The notes under the pieces are model-generated. The model searched no databases and was not told the DNA's origin. It saw only the letters and a list, made by a program, of their open reading frames with translations. Positions 24,908 to 33,094 of a stretch of 64,000 nt of DNA are shown piece after piece. This stretch comes from Corallococcus interemptor (GTDB lineage: Bacteria; Myxococcota; Myxococcia; Myxococcales; Myxococcaceae). The DNA lies in the NCBI RefSeq assembly GCF_003668875.1, contig NZ_RAWM01000015.1, forward strand, positions 1-64,000, read 5' to 3'. The position numbers and the translations under genes were made by a program. Each line of letters opens with the position of its first letter. Position 1 is the first letter of the stretch.

Positions 24908-26770
24908 TCAGCCGGGGAACGACACGTCCACCTGGACGGCGCCTTCCTTGTTGAAGACGAACTGGCTGTAGTCGTGCGCGGAGCCCGTGGGCAGCACGAC
25001 GCAGTCCTCGACGTCCAGCGACATGGAGGCGTTGTCGCGGAAGGACGCGGCCAGGGCGTTGGCGAAGTCATTCGCCTTCTGCGTGATTTCGTCCTGCGGC
25101 GACGTGGAGGACCAGTTGAACAGCTTGTTGATGGCGTTGAAGACCCAGCCATCCAGGGTCTTGTCCACGTCCGGCGCCGGGGCCTTGCCCAGCACGATGC
25201 TCACGGACGTCACCAGCCTGCCGCCGTTGCCGGCCGCGATGGTGATGGTGCCCGTCCAGGGCTGCACGTAGGTGGCCTTGCCCAGCACGTCCTTCATGCC
25301 CAGGCCGATGAAGTCGAGCGGATACTGGCTGACCTCGATGTTCACCTGGAACTGACCCGACAGCGACAGCGTGCAGCGGTCCGTCTGCGTGAGGTTGGGC
25401 TGGACGGTGAAGACGATGCCCTCCGTGCCGGCCACGTACTGGTCGAAGCCGTTGTTCACCTGGACGAACTCGCCGCGTCCGCCGTTCTTGCTGGAGTTGT
25501 TCTTCGTGCCGACGCACTGGTACGTCAGCGGCGCCAGCCGGAGGGTGGAGGTGCCGGGGATGCCGGAGGCCCTCAGGATGGCGGGCAGCACCGTCGGCTT
25601 GAGGTAGCCCTCGCCCAGTGTGTCCTGGCTGAGGAACAGCCGCGCGCGGGCCTCCGCCGGGCTGCCGTCCGGGTTGGTGGTGGCGGCCAGCGGCGCGGTG
25701 AAGCCGAAGCGCGAGTTCCACGCCGGCTCCTTCCGGCCCCGGCTCATCATGCACACGTTGAGCGTGCTGAAGTTCCCGTTGGTGCTGTAGCGGGTCGTGC
25801 GCTCCTTCGCGAACGTGGGGACGATGCTCGCGGGTTTGCCCGGCGCCTGCGTCGTGTACGCCACGTCCATGTGGCCCACGCCGGCCAGCGTGGCCTGGAG
25901 CGCGCTCTGCGCGGCCTGGCTGAGCGCCACGGTCTGGTTGCTCGCGTTCACCACCTGGAGCGCGCGGAACAGCGACGGGTTGGCCAGGTCCAGGAAGAGC
26001 CGGTAGACGGAGTAGTTGAGCGACTGGAGCCCCTGGATGTGCTGCTTCGCCTCCGACGTGGCGGCCAGCGTGTTCGGGTCCGTCACCTGCGCCTGCGACA
26101 GGTCCAGCGACACGATGACCGTCATCCCCGACAGGTCCTGCGTCTTCGTCGCGCCGCCTTCCACGTACTGGAGGGTCGCGGTGGCGAAGGGCAGGTGCAC
26201 GTCCAGGTGGGTCGTCTGGTCGTCGGGCACCGACACGGCCGGGTCGTTCATGGCCGTCACGCTGAGCTGCGCGCCGCCGCTGGCGGTCTGCGTGAAGGCG
26301 GACGGGATGAGCTGGTAGTAGCGCAGCGCGTGCAGCTGCTTGTTGATGAGCCCCACGGACAGCGCCCACACCAGGTCCCACTCGTGCGGCGCGCGCGGCT
26401 TGAAGTCCACCCGGTACGTGGTCGCGTGGTGGTCTCCGCTCTTGTCCGTCTGGGTGATGACCACCGGCGCGAGGCTGGAGTTGGTGGTGGCGGTGTAGTG
26501 CTCCTCGTGCGCCGGGCCGCTGGCGAAGTCCCAGTAGAAGGAGAGGGGCACCTGCTCGTTCCCCGTCTCCAGCGTGTACGTCACCGTGCCTTCAGGACCT
26601 GGGGAGACGGAGTTCTTCTGCTCGATCTTGAAGGTCGTGCTGGAGCCCGCCGCGATGCTGGTGGCGGGGGCGGATCCGCTGAGCGCGCCGTCCTTGTAGT
26701 CCGGGGTGCCCCGGTTATCGATGGGGCAGCCGGAGTTGTTCTGGATGGTGAGGGTCGTGGAGATCGTCAT
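24908..26770 (-). CDS. Possible P47/TULIP-type protein
   Basis: A 620-aa protein without signal peptide. The first 100 residues form a beta-rich region (TISTTLTIQNNSGCP..., ending ASGPAHEEHYTATTN) that resembles aegerolysin-like or Ig-like folds. From about residue 131 comes EWDLVWALSVGLINKQL, which matches the W-D-x-V-x-A...N pattern opening P47/OrfX proteins of the TULIP superfamily, known from botulinum neurotoxin and insecticidal toxin clusters. The rest alternates amphipathic strands and helices, in keeping with TULIP lipid-binding domains. The family call is tentative. First gene of an operon with the 1170-aa protein; an unusual palindrome lies 30 bp upstream. Confidence 0.6.
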   Translation of the reverse strand: MTISTTLTIQNNSGCPIDNRGTPDYKDGALSGSAPATSIAAGSSTTFKIEQKNSVSPGPEGTVTYTLETGNEQVPLSFYWDFASGPAHEEHYTATTNSSLAPVVITQTDKSGDHHATTYRVDFKPRAPHEWDLVWALSVGLINKQLHALRYYQLIPSAFTQTASGGAQLSVTAMNDPAVSVPDDQTTHLDVHLPFATATLQYVEGGATKTQDLSGMTVIVSLDLSQAQVTDPNTLAATSEAKQHIQGLQSLNYSVYRLFLDLANPSLFRALQVVNASNQTVALSQAAQSALQATLAGVGHMDVAYTTQAPGKPASIVPTFAKERTTRYSTNGNFSTLNVCMMSRGRKEPAWNSRFGFTAPLAATTNPDGSPAEARARLFLSQDTLGEGYLKPTVLPAILRASGIPGTSTLRLAPLTYQCVGTKNNSSKNGGRGEFVQVNNGFDQYVAGTEGIVFTVQPNLTQTDRCTLSLSGQFQVNIEVSQYPLDFIGLGMKDVLGKATYVQPWTGTITIAAGNGGRLVTSVSIVLGKAPAPDVDKTLDGWVFNAINKLFNWSSTSPQDEITQKANDFANALAASFRDNASMSLDVEDCVVLPTGSAHDYSQFVFNKEGAVQVDVSFPG

Positions 26771-26799
26771 GGCAGGACCTGGCGGGTGGGGGACATGCG

Positions 26800-26824
26800 C
26801 CGTGAAACAGGACCTGCTTCACGG
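26800..26824. promoter_or_regulatory. 25-bp near-perfect palindrome upstream of the P47-like gene
   Basis: CCGTGAAACAGG, a central A, then CCTGCTTCACGG: arms of 12 bp with one mismatch. It lies 30-54 bp before the P47-like ATG. It can be an operator for a dimeric regulator or a stem-loop in the leader. No known regulator consensus is recognised. Confidence 0.6.
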
Positions 26825-26943
26825 ACACGCCTGCTCCAACTGCAAGGCCAGGACCAGACCGCAACCTCGCGTGATCACATCCAGGGCTCGCGCACGCCCG
26901 CGAAACTGCGTGCTGACTGGACGCGCCTGCGTCGTGCCGCGCG

Positions 26944-27090
26944 CTACTCGCCCAGCGCCGGCCGGAGCTGGCCGCTGTTGATGGCCAGGGACAGGTTGCG
27001 CTCCATCGCCTCCACCTCTTCGCGCGGGCCGGCGTTGAGGGCCTGGTGGAAGCGGCGGTGATCATCGTCCGTCCAGCGGCCCCGTGAGTG
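26944..27090 (-). pseudogene. Remnant of an unidentified gene (3-prime end only)
   Basis: On the minus strand a frame with typical coding composition reads GRWTDDDHRRFHQALNAGPR, continues EEVEAMERNLSLAINSGQL and ends PALGE-stop at 26944. It has no start codon before an internal ATG and meets a stop just upstream near 27108, so only about 45 C-terminal codons survive. The parent family is not recognised. The rest of 26771-27197 holds the P47-side palindrome and the leader of the propionyl-CoA synthetase gene. Confidence 0.4.
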
Positions 27091-27096
27091 TGAGCT

Positions 27097-27117
27097 CCTT
27101 CAGTCAACGTCTGAAGG
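27097..27117. promoter_or_regulatory. Inverted repeat upstream of prpE
   Basis: CCTTCAG, 7-nt spacer, CTGAAGG. It lies 81-101 bp before the prpE start and could be a regulator site or a short transcript hairpin. Perfect arms, modest length. Confidence 0.4.
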
Positions 27118-27197
27118 GGTTACGCCGGGGAGCGCGGTTATTTCCGCGTGGCTTTTCGGTATCGTCCGGGGACATCCCCTTCGTCAGGAGCGTCCGC

Positions 27198-29111
27198 ATG
27201 GGCAGCTATCTGGACTTCTACCGCCGCTCCATTGAAGCGCCGGAGGCGTTCTGGGCGGAGCAGGCGCGCCTCATCGACTGGGAGCGGCCGTTCGACGCCG
27301 TGCTGGACGGCTCGCGGCCGCCCTTCGCGAAGTGGTTCGCCGGCGGGCGCACCAACCTGTGCCACAACGCCGTGGACCGGCACCTGGCCACCCGCGCGGA
27401 GCAGCTGGCGCTCGTCTTCGAGTCCACGGAAACGGACCAGCGCCGCACGTACACCTATGCGCGGCTGCACGCGGAGGTGAACCGGACGGCGGCCATGCTG
27501 CGCTCGCTGGGCGTGAAGCGCGGTGACCGCGTCATCATCTACATGCCCATGGTGCCCGAGGCCGTCTTCGTGCTGCTCGCCTGCACGCGGCTGGGGGCCA
27601 TCCACTCCGTGGTGTTCGGCGGCTTCGCGGCGCACAGCCTGGCCATGCGCATCGACGACGCGAAGCCCGTCCTGCTGGTGACGGCGGACGCGGGCATGCG
27701 CGCGGGCCGCGTCGTCCCCTACAAGCCGCTGGTGGATGAGGCCCTCACGCTCGCGAAGCATCCGCCCGCGCGCGTGCTGGTGCTGGACCGGGGGCTCGTC
27801 CCCAACAGCCCCGTCACCCCGGGGCGCGACGTGGACTTCGCCACGCTGGGCCGCGAGCACGAAGGGGCCCAGGTGCCGGTGGAGTGGCTGGAGTCCTCCG
27901 AGCCCAGCTACATCCTCTACACGTCCGGCACCACCGGGAAGCCGAAAGGCGTCCAGCGCGACACGGGCGGCCAAGCGGTGGCGCTGGCCGCGTCCATGCG
28001 CCACATCTACACGGGCCAGCCTGGCGAGGTGATGTTCACCGCCTCCGACATCGGCTGGGTGGTGGGGCACTCGTACATCGTCTATGGCCCGCTGTTGAAC
28101 GGCATGACGACGGTGCTCTACGAAGGGCTGCCCATCCGGCCGGATGCCGCCGTCTGGTGGAGGCTCATCGAGCAGTACCAGGTGAGCGTGATGTTCACGT
28201 CGCCCACCGCCATCCGCATCCTGAAGAAGCAGGACGCGGCGTTCCTGAAGCGCCACGACACGTCCAGCCTGCGCTACCTGTTCCTCGCGGGAGAGCCGCT
28301 GGACGCGCCCACGCACGCGTGGATTTCAGACGCGCTGCCGTCCACGCAGGTGTTGGACAACTACTGGCAGACGGAGACGGGCTGGCCCATCCTGGGACCC
28401 GTCCCCGGCGTGGAGCCGCGCAAGCGCAAGCTGGGCTCACCGGGCGCGGCCATCTACGGCTACCGCGTGAAGCTGGTGGACGGGCTGAGCGGCGAGGAGG
28501 TCGCGGCGCCGAACCAGAAGGGCGTGCTGGTGATTGAGCCGCCGCTGCCGCCGGGCTGCCTGTCCACGGTGTGGGGCGACGACGCGCGCTTCGTGTCCAC
28601 GTACTTCGAAAGCTTCGACACGCCCCTCTACAACACCTTCGACTGGGCCACGCGCGACGAGGACGGGGACTACTTCATCCTGGGCCGCACGGACGACGTC
28701 ATCAACGTGGCGGGTCACCGGCTGGGCACGCGTGAGATTGAGGAGGCCATCAGCGGCCACCCGGCCATCGCGGAGGTGGCGGTGGTGGGCGTGAAGGACG
28801 AACTCAAGGGCCAGGTGGTGATGGCCTTCGCCGTGCCCAGGGACCCCGCGCGCCTGCAACGCGAGGAGGACCGGGACGCGCTCTCACGCGAGGTGATGGA
28901 CACGGTGGGCCGGACGCTGGGCGCCGTGGCCCGCCCCGCGGCGGTGTACGTGGTGGCGAACCTGCCCAAGACGCGCTCCGGGAAGCTGCTTCGCAGAAGC
29001 ATCCAGGCCGTGGCGGAGGACCGCGAGCCGGGAGACCTCACCACCATCGAGGACCCCGGCGCGCTGGAGGGCATCCAGGCCGCGCTCAAGGCGCGGCCTT
29101 CGAAGGCTTGA
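27198..29111 (+). CDS. prpE: Propionyl-CoA synthetase (PrpE-type acyl-CoA ligase)
   Basis: A 637-aa adenylate-forming ligase activating propionate (or acetate) with ATP and CoA. The start domain SYLDFYRRSIEAPEAFWAEQ is typical of the acetyl/propionyl-CoA synthetase group. The AMP-binding loop is YTSGTTGKPKGV near residue 240, A8 hinge is LGRTDDVINVAGHRLGT, and the catalytic Lys is in KTRSGKLLRR near 590. PrpE is favoured over Acs by length and overall pattern. The ATG at 27198 follows AGGAG by 7 nt; the open frame extends 38 codons further without support. Single gene; no methylcitrate genes are adjacent. Confidence 0.87.
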   Translation: MGSYLDFYRRSIEAPEAFWAEQARLIDWERPFDAVLDGSRPPFAKWFAGGRTNLCHNAVDRHLATRAEQLALVFESTETDQRRTYTYARLHAEVNRTAAMLRSLGVKRGDRVIIYMPMVPEAVFVLLACTRLGAIHSVVFGGFAAHSLAMRIDDAKPVLLVTADAGMRAGRVVPYKPLVDEALTLAKHPPARVLVLDRGLVPNSPVTPGRDVDFATLGREHEGAQVPVEWLESSEPSYILYTSGTTGKPKGVQRDTGGQAVALAASMRHIYTGQPGEVMFTASDIGWVVGHSYIVYGPLLNGMTTVLYEGLPIRPDAAVWWRLIEQYQVSVMFTSPTAIRILKKQDAAFLKRHDTSSLRYLFLAGEPLDAPTHAWISDALPSTQVLDNYWQTETGWPILGPVPGVEPRKRKLGSPGAAIYGYRVKLVDGLSGEEVAAPNQKGVLVIEPPLPPGCLSTVWGDDARFVSTYFESFDTPLYNTFDWATRDEDGDYFILGRTDDVINVAGHRLGTREIEEAISGHPAIAEVAVVGVKDELKGQVVMAFAVPRDPARLQREEDRDALSREVMDTVGRTLGAVARPAAVYVVANLPKTRSGKLLRRSIQAVAEDREPGDLTTIEDPGALEGIQAALKARPSKA

Positions 29112-29127
29112 AGCGGAAGGGAAAAAC

Positions 29128-29162
29128 CCGGCGCGGCCCCAGGGCCGTGGAGGCCGCGCCGG
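29128..29162. terminator. Strong bidirectional hairpin between prpE and a TetR gene
   Basis: CCGGCGCGGCC and GGCCGCGCCGG (11-bp perfect arms, 13-nt loop). An A-run (29122-29126) on the left supplies a U-tract for leftward transcripts. It separates two convergent genes. Confidence 0.8.
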
Positions 29163-29231
29163 CCTTGCGACGATGGGTGACGGATGCGCAGGGAAGACCC
29201 GGGTTCCCGTGAAGCGGCCACCGCGGGAGGT

Positions 29232-29873
29232 TCAGCCCTTCCGCGGCTTCGCTTCGCGCTTCACACCGGGTGCTGCCGGGTCCCTGGGCAGGTGCCTCAA
29301 TCCCATCCATCCGAGCGCCGCGACATGGCGGGCCACGTTCTCCGTGGAGAAGGCCTTGCCCTCCGCGGCCCACCAGTGGCCCACCTGCGTCACCATGCCC
29401 ACCAGCGCGTTGGCGTAGATGGGCGCCACCTTGGGCGGGTAGCCGGCGCGCTCGAACTCGCTGCGGAAGACGTCGCTCACGCGCTGGGCCAGGTCGTCGA
29501 TGACGCGCGTCAGCCCACGCCGCGCCGCCGCCGTGGGCGAGTCCCGCGTGAGCACCGCGAAGCCCGCCGGCTCCTCCTTCACGTACGCCATGAACGCCAG
29601 CACCGCGTCCTCGAAGCGCTGCCGGGGCGTGCCCTGCGCGATGCTCGCGGACACGCGCGTCACCAGGTCCTCCAGCTCCCGGTCCACGATGGCCGCGTAC
29701 AGCCCCTCCTTCGCGCCGAAGTGTTCGTAGACAATGGGCTTGGACACGCCTGCCTGATGGGCAACCTCTTCAATCGAGGTCGCCTCGTAGCCCTTCGAGG
29801 CGAAGACCGACCGGCCAATCTCCATCAACTGGATCCGGCGTTCCGCGCCCGTGAGCCGCTGTTTCTTCTTCAA
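29232..29873 (-). CDS. TetR/AcrR family transcriptional regulator
   Basis: A 213-aa regulator. The N-terminal helix-turn-helix reads RSVFASKGYEATSIEEVAHQ then AGVSKPIVYEHFGAKEGLY, the standard TetR signature. The C-terminal ligand domain is alpha-helical and ends in a basic tail. The gene is divergent from the hemolysin III-like gene, with two palindromes in the shared 128-bp region, so it most likely controls that gene and itself. The pattern with a conserved RDSPTAAARR loop resembles the regulators of fatty-acid or stress genes. Ligand unknown. Confidence 0.88.
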   Translation of the reverse strand: MKKKQRLTGAERRIQLMEIGRSVFASKGYEATSIEEVAHQAGVSKPIVYEHFGAKEGLYAAIVDRELEDLVTRVSASIAQGTPRQRFEDAVLAFMAYVKEEPAGFAVLTRDSPTAAARRGLTRVIDDLAQRVSDVFRSEFERAGYPPKVAPIYANALVGMVTQVGHWWAAEGKAFSTENVARHVAALGWMGLRHLPRDPAAPGVKREAKPRKG

Positions 29874-29894
29874 GTTGACCTCGAACCTACCCGA

Positions 29895-29907
29895 CAGTAA
29901 CTTACTG
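29895..29907. promoter_or_regulatory. Palindrome 1, putative TetR operator
   Basis: CAGTAA-c-TTACTG, a perfect 13-bp palindrome 22 bp upstream of the TetR start. TetR-family dimers commonly bind such sites. Confidence 0.6.
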
Positions 29908-29914
29908 AATCGAA

Positions 29915-29932
29915 ACCTACCGTACCGTAGGT
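29915..29932. promoter_or_regulatory. Palindrome 2, putative TetR operator
   Basis: ACCTAC, 6-nt spacer, GTAGGT in the same intergenic region. A related half-site AACCTACCC also occurs at 29884-29892, so the repressor may bind two overlapping sites. Confidence 0.55.
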
Positions 29933-30001
29933 AGAACCAGGAACCGGCACCGTCATGAAATGCTTCGCTTCAAGATGTGTCGAGTCCACTGCGGAGCGCG
30001 G

Positions 30002-30658
30002 ATGAGCGCGGCGGTGCCGGGCATGGAGAAGCCGAAGCTGCGGGGCGTGCTGCACCAGTGGGCGGCGCCGTTCGCGGTGGGGGCGGGCGTGGTGCTGGTG
30101 GCCATGGCGCCCACGCAGCGCACGTCGGTGGCGTCCGCGCTGTACGCGCTGAGCCTGGTGGGGCTGTTCACCATCAGCGCGACGTACCACCGGGTGAACT
30201 GGTCGCCGAAGGCCCGCGCGTGGATGCGCCGGGCGGACCACGCGGCCATCTTCCTGCTCATCGCGGGGACGTACACGCCGGTCATCCTGCTGGGGTTGCC
30301 GCCCGAGGTGGGCAACCCGCTGATGGCGTGGCTCTATGCAGGCGCGCTGCTGGGCATCCTGCAGTCGCTGTTCTGGGTGGGCGCGCCCAAGTGGGTGACG
30401 GCGGCGCTGGCCATCGGGGTGGGGTGGACGATGATGCCGTACTTCGGCGACGTCTTCCGCGCGGTGGGCCCGGCCGCGACCGTGCTCATCATCGCCGGAG
30501 GCCTGGCGTACACGCTGGGGGCGCTCGCGTATGCCTTCAAGCGGCCCAACCCCCTGCCCGGCGTCTTCGGCTACCACGAAGTGTTCCACGCGATGACGCT
30601 GGTGGGCGCGGCGCTGCACTTCGCGCTGGTGCTGCGCATGGTGCGCGCGGCGGGGTAG
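30002..30658 (+). CDS. Hemolysin III-like membrane protein (PAQR/YqfA family)
   Basis: A 218-aa seven-helix membrane protein of the hemolysin III/adiponectin-receptor superfamily. The metal-site motifs are SATYHRVNW near residue 60, MRRADHAAIFLLIAGTYTP near 75, and GYHEVFHAMTLVGAALHF near the C-terminus, giving the usual Ser-His...Asp and His-x3-His set of a zinc site and possibly a hydrolase. Start taken at the ATG after GGAG; a longer frame from 29960 would run through the operator region. Probably repressed by the divergent TetR protein. Despite the name, hemolytic activity is not implied. Confidence 0.88.
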   Translation: MSAAVPGMEKPKLRGVLHQWAAPFAVGAGVVLVAMAPTQRTSVASALYALSLVGLFTISATYHRVNWSPKARAWMRRADHAAIFLLIAGTYTPVILLGLPPEVGNPLMAWLYAGALLGILQSLFWVGAPKWVTAALAIGVGWTMMPYFGDVFRAVGPAATVLIIAGGLAYTLGALAYAFKRPNPLPGVFGYHEVFHAMTLVGAALHFALVLRMVRAAG

Positions 30659-30731
30659 GGCGCGGCTCTTTAGCCGTCGTAGGTCTTGTGCCGGGCCACG
30701 GTTCCCTTTTCGTGCGTATGGGCGGAAATCC

Positions 30732-31013
30732 GGCGATGAGGTCTTCTACGCGGGCTCCATCGCGAGGCCCGGCACGGGCTCCGAGCTGCACGTGCACTGG
30801 GAGCTGATGTTCACGCGCGCGCTCTACGACGCGGATCCGCTCTCCCAGCAGCGGCTGCTGGACACGGTGGCGGACCTGGTGGAGGCGGGGACGCTGCGGA
30901 CCACGATGACCCAGGACTTCGGGCCGCTCACGGCCGCGAACCTCCGGCGCGCGCACGCGGCGGTGGAGACGGGCCGCACGCTGGGCAAGATCGTCCTCAG
31001 CGGCTTTCCCTGA
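30732..31013 (+). pseudogene. Deletion-scarred zinc-type alcohol dehydrogenase
   Basis: A 94-codon open stretch that joins two separate parts of one enzyme family. It begins GDEVFYAGSIARPGTGSELH, the N-terminal third of zinc-binding alcohol dehydrogenases, and jumps directly to VHWELMFTRALYDAD then LRTTMTQDFGPLTAANLRRA and GKIVLSGF, which is the C-terminal 75 residues of the same family. The 5-prime end and the whole nucleotide-binding middle are missing, with the frame kept. No functional product is likely. The rest of 30659-31143 shows no gene. Confidence 0.7.
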
Positions 31014-31143
31014 GCGCTCCCGCTGGGGCTTCGGGTGGCCGTGAGGATGACCCGCCCGGCGGGGGTGGCCCTTGCCTGCACGGCCGGTCGCGAGCCAGCG
31101 GGACGGTGCACATCTTCGCCCCGGGTGAAGGGAGCGATGGCGC

Positions 31144-32880
31144 ATGAAGAAGACGGTGGCGGACCAGTTCGTGGAGGTCCTCGCGCTCGCGGGGGTGAAG
31201 CGCATCTATGGGGTGGTGGGCGACAGCCTCAACGCCCTCACCGAATCGCTTCGCCGGCGCGGCGACATCGAATGGGTGCCCATGCGCAACGAGGAGGCCG
31301 CCGCCTTCGCCGCGGGCGCGGAGGCGCACCTCACCGGGCAGCTCGCCGTGTGCGCGGGGAGCTGCGGCCCCGGCAACCTGCACCTCATCAACGGCCTGTA
31401 TGACTGCCACCGCAGCCGGGCGCCGGTGCTGGCCATCGCCGCGCAGATTCCCTCCATGGAGCTGGGCACCGGCTACTTCCAGGAGACCCATCCCGAGTCC
31501 CTCTTCAAGGAATGCAGCCACTACTGCGAGCTGGTCTCCGGCCCCAACCAGATGCAGCGCACGGCGGAGATCGCCGTCCGCAACGCGGTGGGCAAGGGCG
31601 GCGTGGCCGTGGTGGTGCTCCCCGGCGACATCGCCATGCAGAAGGCGGAGGACGCGCGCGCCCCCACGCCGGAGTCGCTGCGCCCCTCCCAGTCCCAGCT
31701 GATGCCCGCCTCCGAACAGGTGGAGCAGATGGCCGCGCTGCTCAACCGCGGCGGACGCGTGACGCTGCTGTGCGGCGCGGGCTGCGAAGGCGCGAGCGCC
31801 CAGGTGGTGGAGCTGGCGAAGCGGCTCCAGGCGCCCGTCGTCTCCGCGCTCCGGGGCAAGGAGTTCCTGGAGAAGGACAACCCCCACTTCGTCGGGCTCA
31901 CGGGGCTCATCGGCTACGCGTCCGGATACTGGGCGATGATCGACTGCGACGTGCTCCTGATGCTGGGCACGGACTTCCCCTACCGGCAGTTCTATCCAGA
32001 CAGCGCCGACACCCGCATCATCCAGGTGGACGTGCGCGCGGAGAACATCGGCAAGCGCACGCGCGTGGACCTGGGCGTGGTGGGCAGCGTGTCCGCCACC
32101 GTCCAGGCGCTGCTGCCCCGCATCGAGCCGAAGCGCGACGCGAAGCACCTGGAGCAGGCGCTCGCGCACTACCGCAAGACGCGCGAGGAATTGGATTCGC
32201 TGGGGCAGGGCACCGTGGGCCGCAAGCCCATCCACCCGCCGCAGGTGGCCCGCGCGTTCGACCTCCAGGCGGCGGACGACGCCATCTTCACCTGCGACGT
32301 GGGCCTGCCCACGGTGTGGGCCGCGCGCTACGCGACCATGAGGGGCGGCCGGCGGCTGGTGGGGTCCTTCAACCACGGCTCCATGGCCAGTGCGCTCGCG
32401 CAGGCCATTGGCGCGCAGAAGGCCTTCCCGGAACGGCAGGTCATCGCCTTCTCCGGCGACGGCGGCTTCACGATGTTGATGGGGGACTTCCTCGGCCTGG
32501 TGCAGCTGGGGCTGCCCATCAAGGTCGTGGTGTTCAACAACAGCTCGCTGGGCTTCGTGGCCATGGAGCAGCAGGTGGGCGGCATGCTCGACACGGGCAC
32601 GGCGCTCCAGAACCCGAACTTCGCCGCGCTGGCGGAGGCCGTGGGCGTCAAGGGCCTGCGCGTGGAGGACCCGGGGCAGGTGGATGAGGCCGTCCAGCTG
32701 GCGCTCGCGACGCCGGGCCCCGTGCTGGTGGACGCCGTGGTCAGCAAGGCGGAGCTGGTGATGCCTCCCCGCATCACCGCATCCATGGCCGCGGGCTTCA
32801 CCCTGTTCGGCATCAAGGCCCTGCTCAACGGCCGCACCACCGAGGTGCTGGAGCTGGCGCGCACCAACCTCTGGCGCTGA
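31144..32880 (+). CDS. poxB: Thiamine-diphosphate-dependent pyruvate oxidase (PoxB type)
   Basis: A 578-aa ThDP enzyme of the pyruvate oxidase/acetolactate synthase family. The N-terminal domain has YGVVGDSLNAL and NEEAAAFAAGAEA with the ThDP-activating Glu near residue 56. The cofactor motif GDGGFTMLMGDFLGL lies near 438 and ends in VVFNNSSLGFV. The C-terminus ELARTNLWR resembles the tail of E. coli PoxB, which binds membrane lipid, so decarboxylation of pyruvate to acetate with electrons to the quinone pool is the likely reaction. GGGAG precedes the ATG. Monocistronic; a hairpin follows. Confidence 0.88.
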   Translation: MKKTVADQFVEVLALAGVKRIYGVVGDSLNALTESLRRRGDIEWVPMRNEEAAAFAAGAEAHLTGQLAVCAGSCGPGNLHLINGLYDCHRSRAPVLAIAAQIPSMELGTGYFQETHPESLFKECSHYCELVSGPNQMQRTAEIAVRNAVGKGGVAVVVLPGDIAMQKAEDARAPTPESLRPSQSQLMPASEQVEQMAALLNRGGRVTLLCGAGCEGASAQVVELAKRLQAPVVSALRGKEFLEKDNPHFVGLTGLIGYASGYWAMIDCDVLLMLGTDFPYRQFYPDSADTRIIQVDVRAENIGKRTRVDLGVVGSVSATVQALLPRIEPKRDAKHLEQALAHYRKTREELDSLGQGTVGRKPIHPPQVARAFDLQAADDAIFTCDVGLPTVWAARYATMRGGRRLVGSFNHGSMASALAQAIGAQKAFPERQVIAFSGDGGFTMLMGDFLGLVQLGLPIKVVVFNNSSLGFVAMEQQVGGMLDTGTALQNPNFAALAEAVGVKGLRVEDPGQVDEAVQLALATPGPVLVDAVVSKAELVMPPRITASMAAGFTLFGIKALLNGRTTEVLELARTNLWR

Positions 32881-32883
32881 AAA

Positions 32884-32904
32884 CCCCCTGGCCTTCCCAG
32901 GGGG
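32884..32904 (+). terminator. Hairpin terminator after poxB
   Basis: CCCCCTGG, 5-nt loop, CCAGGGGG, starting 4 nt after the stop codon. The stem is perfect; no U-run follows. The remaining 190 bp to the next gene show nothing else. Confidence 0.7.
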
Positions 32905-33094
32905 GTGATGTCCCTCCACCTGACCGCGGAGCCTTCCGCGGCGCTACGTACCAGGTGCTGCGGCTGCGCGGCCGGGCGTACGGCCATGTAGGCGGGCTGC
33001 CTCACCGCTAAAAAGCGCGGGGCCTGTCGATTCATAGGGGCCTGATTCGACGTGGGGTAGAAGGCCCGCGATTTTCGACTGAACGGAGCACGCC

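Noticed and set aside
26715-27107. 130-aa minus-strand frame upstream of the P47-like gene
   Set aside because: Covers the palindrome and part of the next gene in a frame with low-quality composition; the competing frame ending at 26944 looks more like coding remnant.
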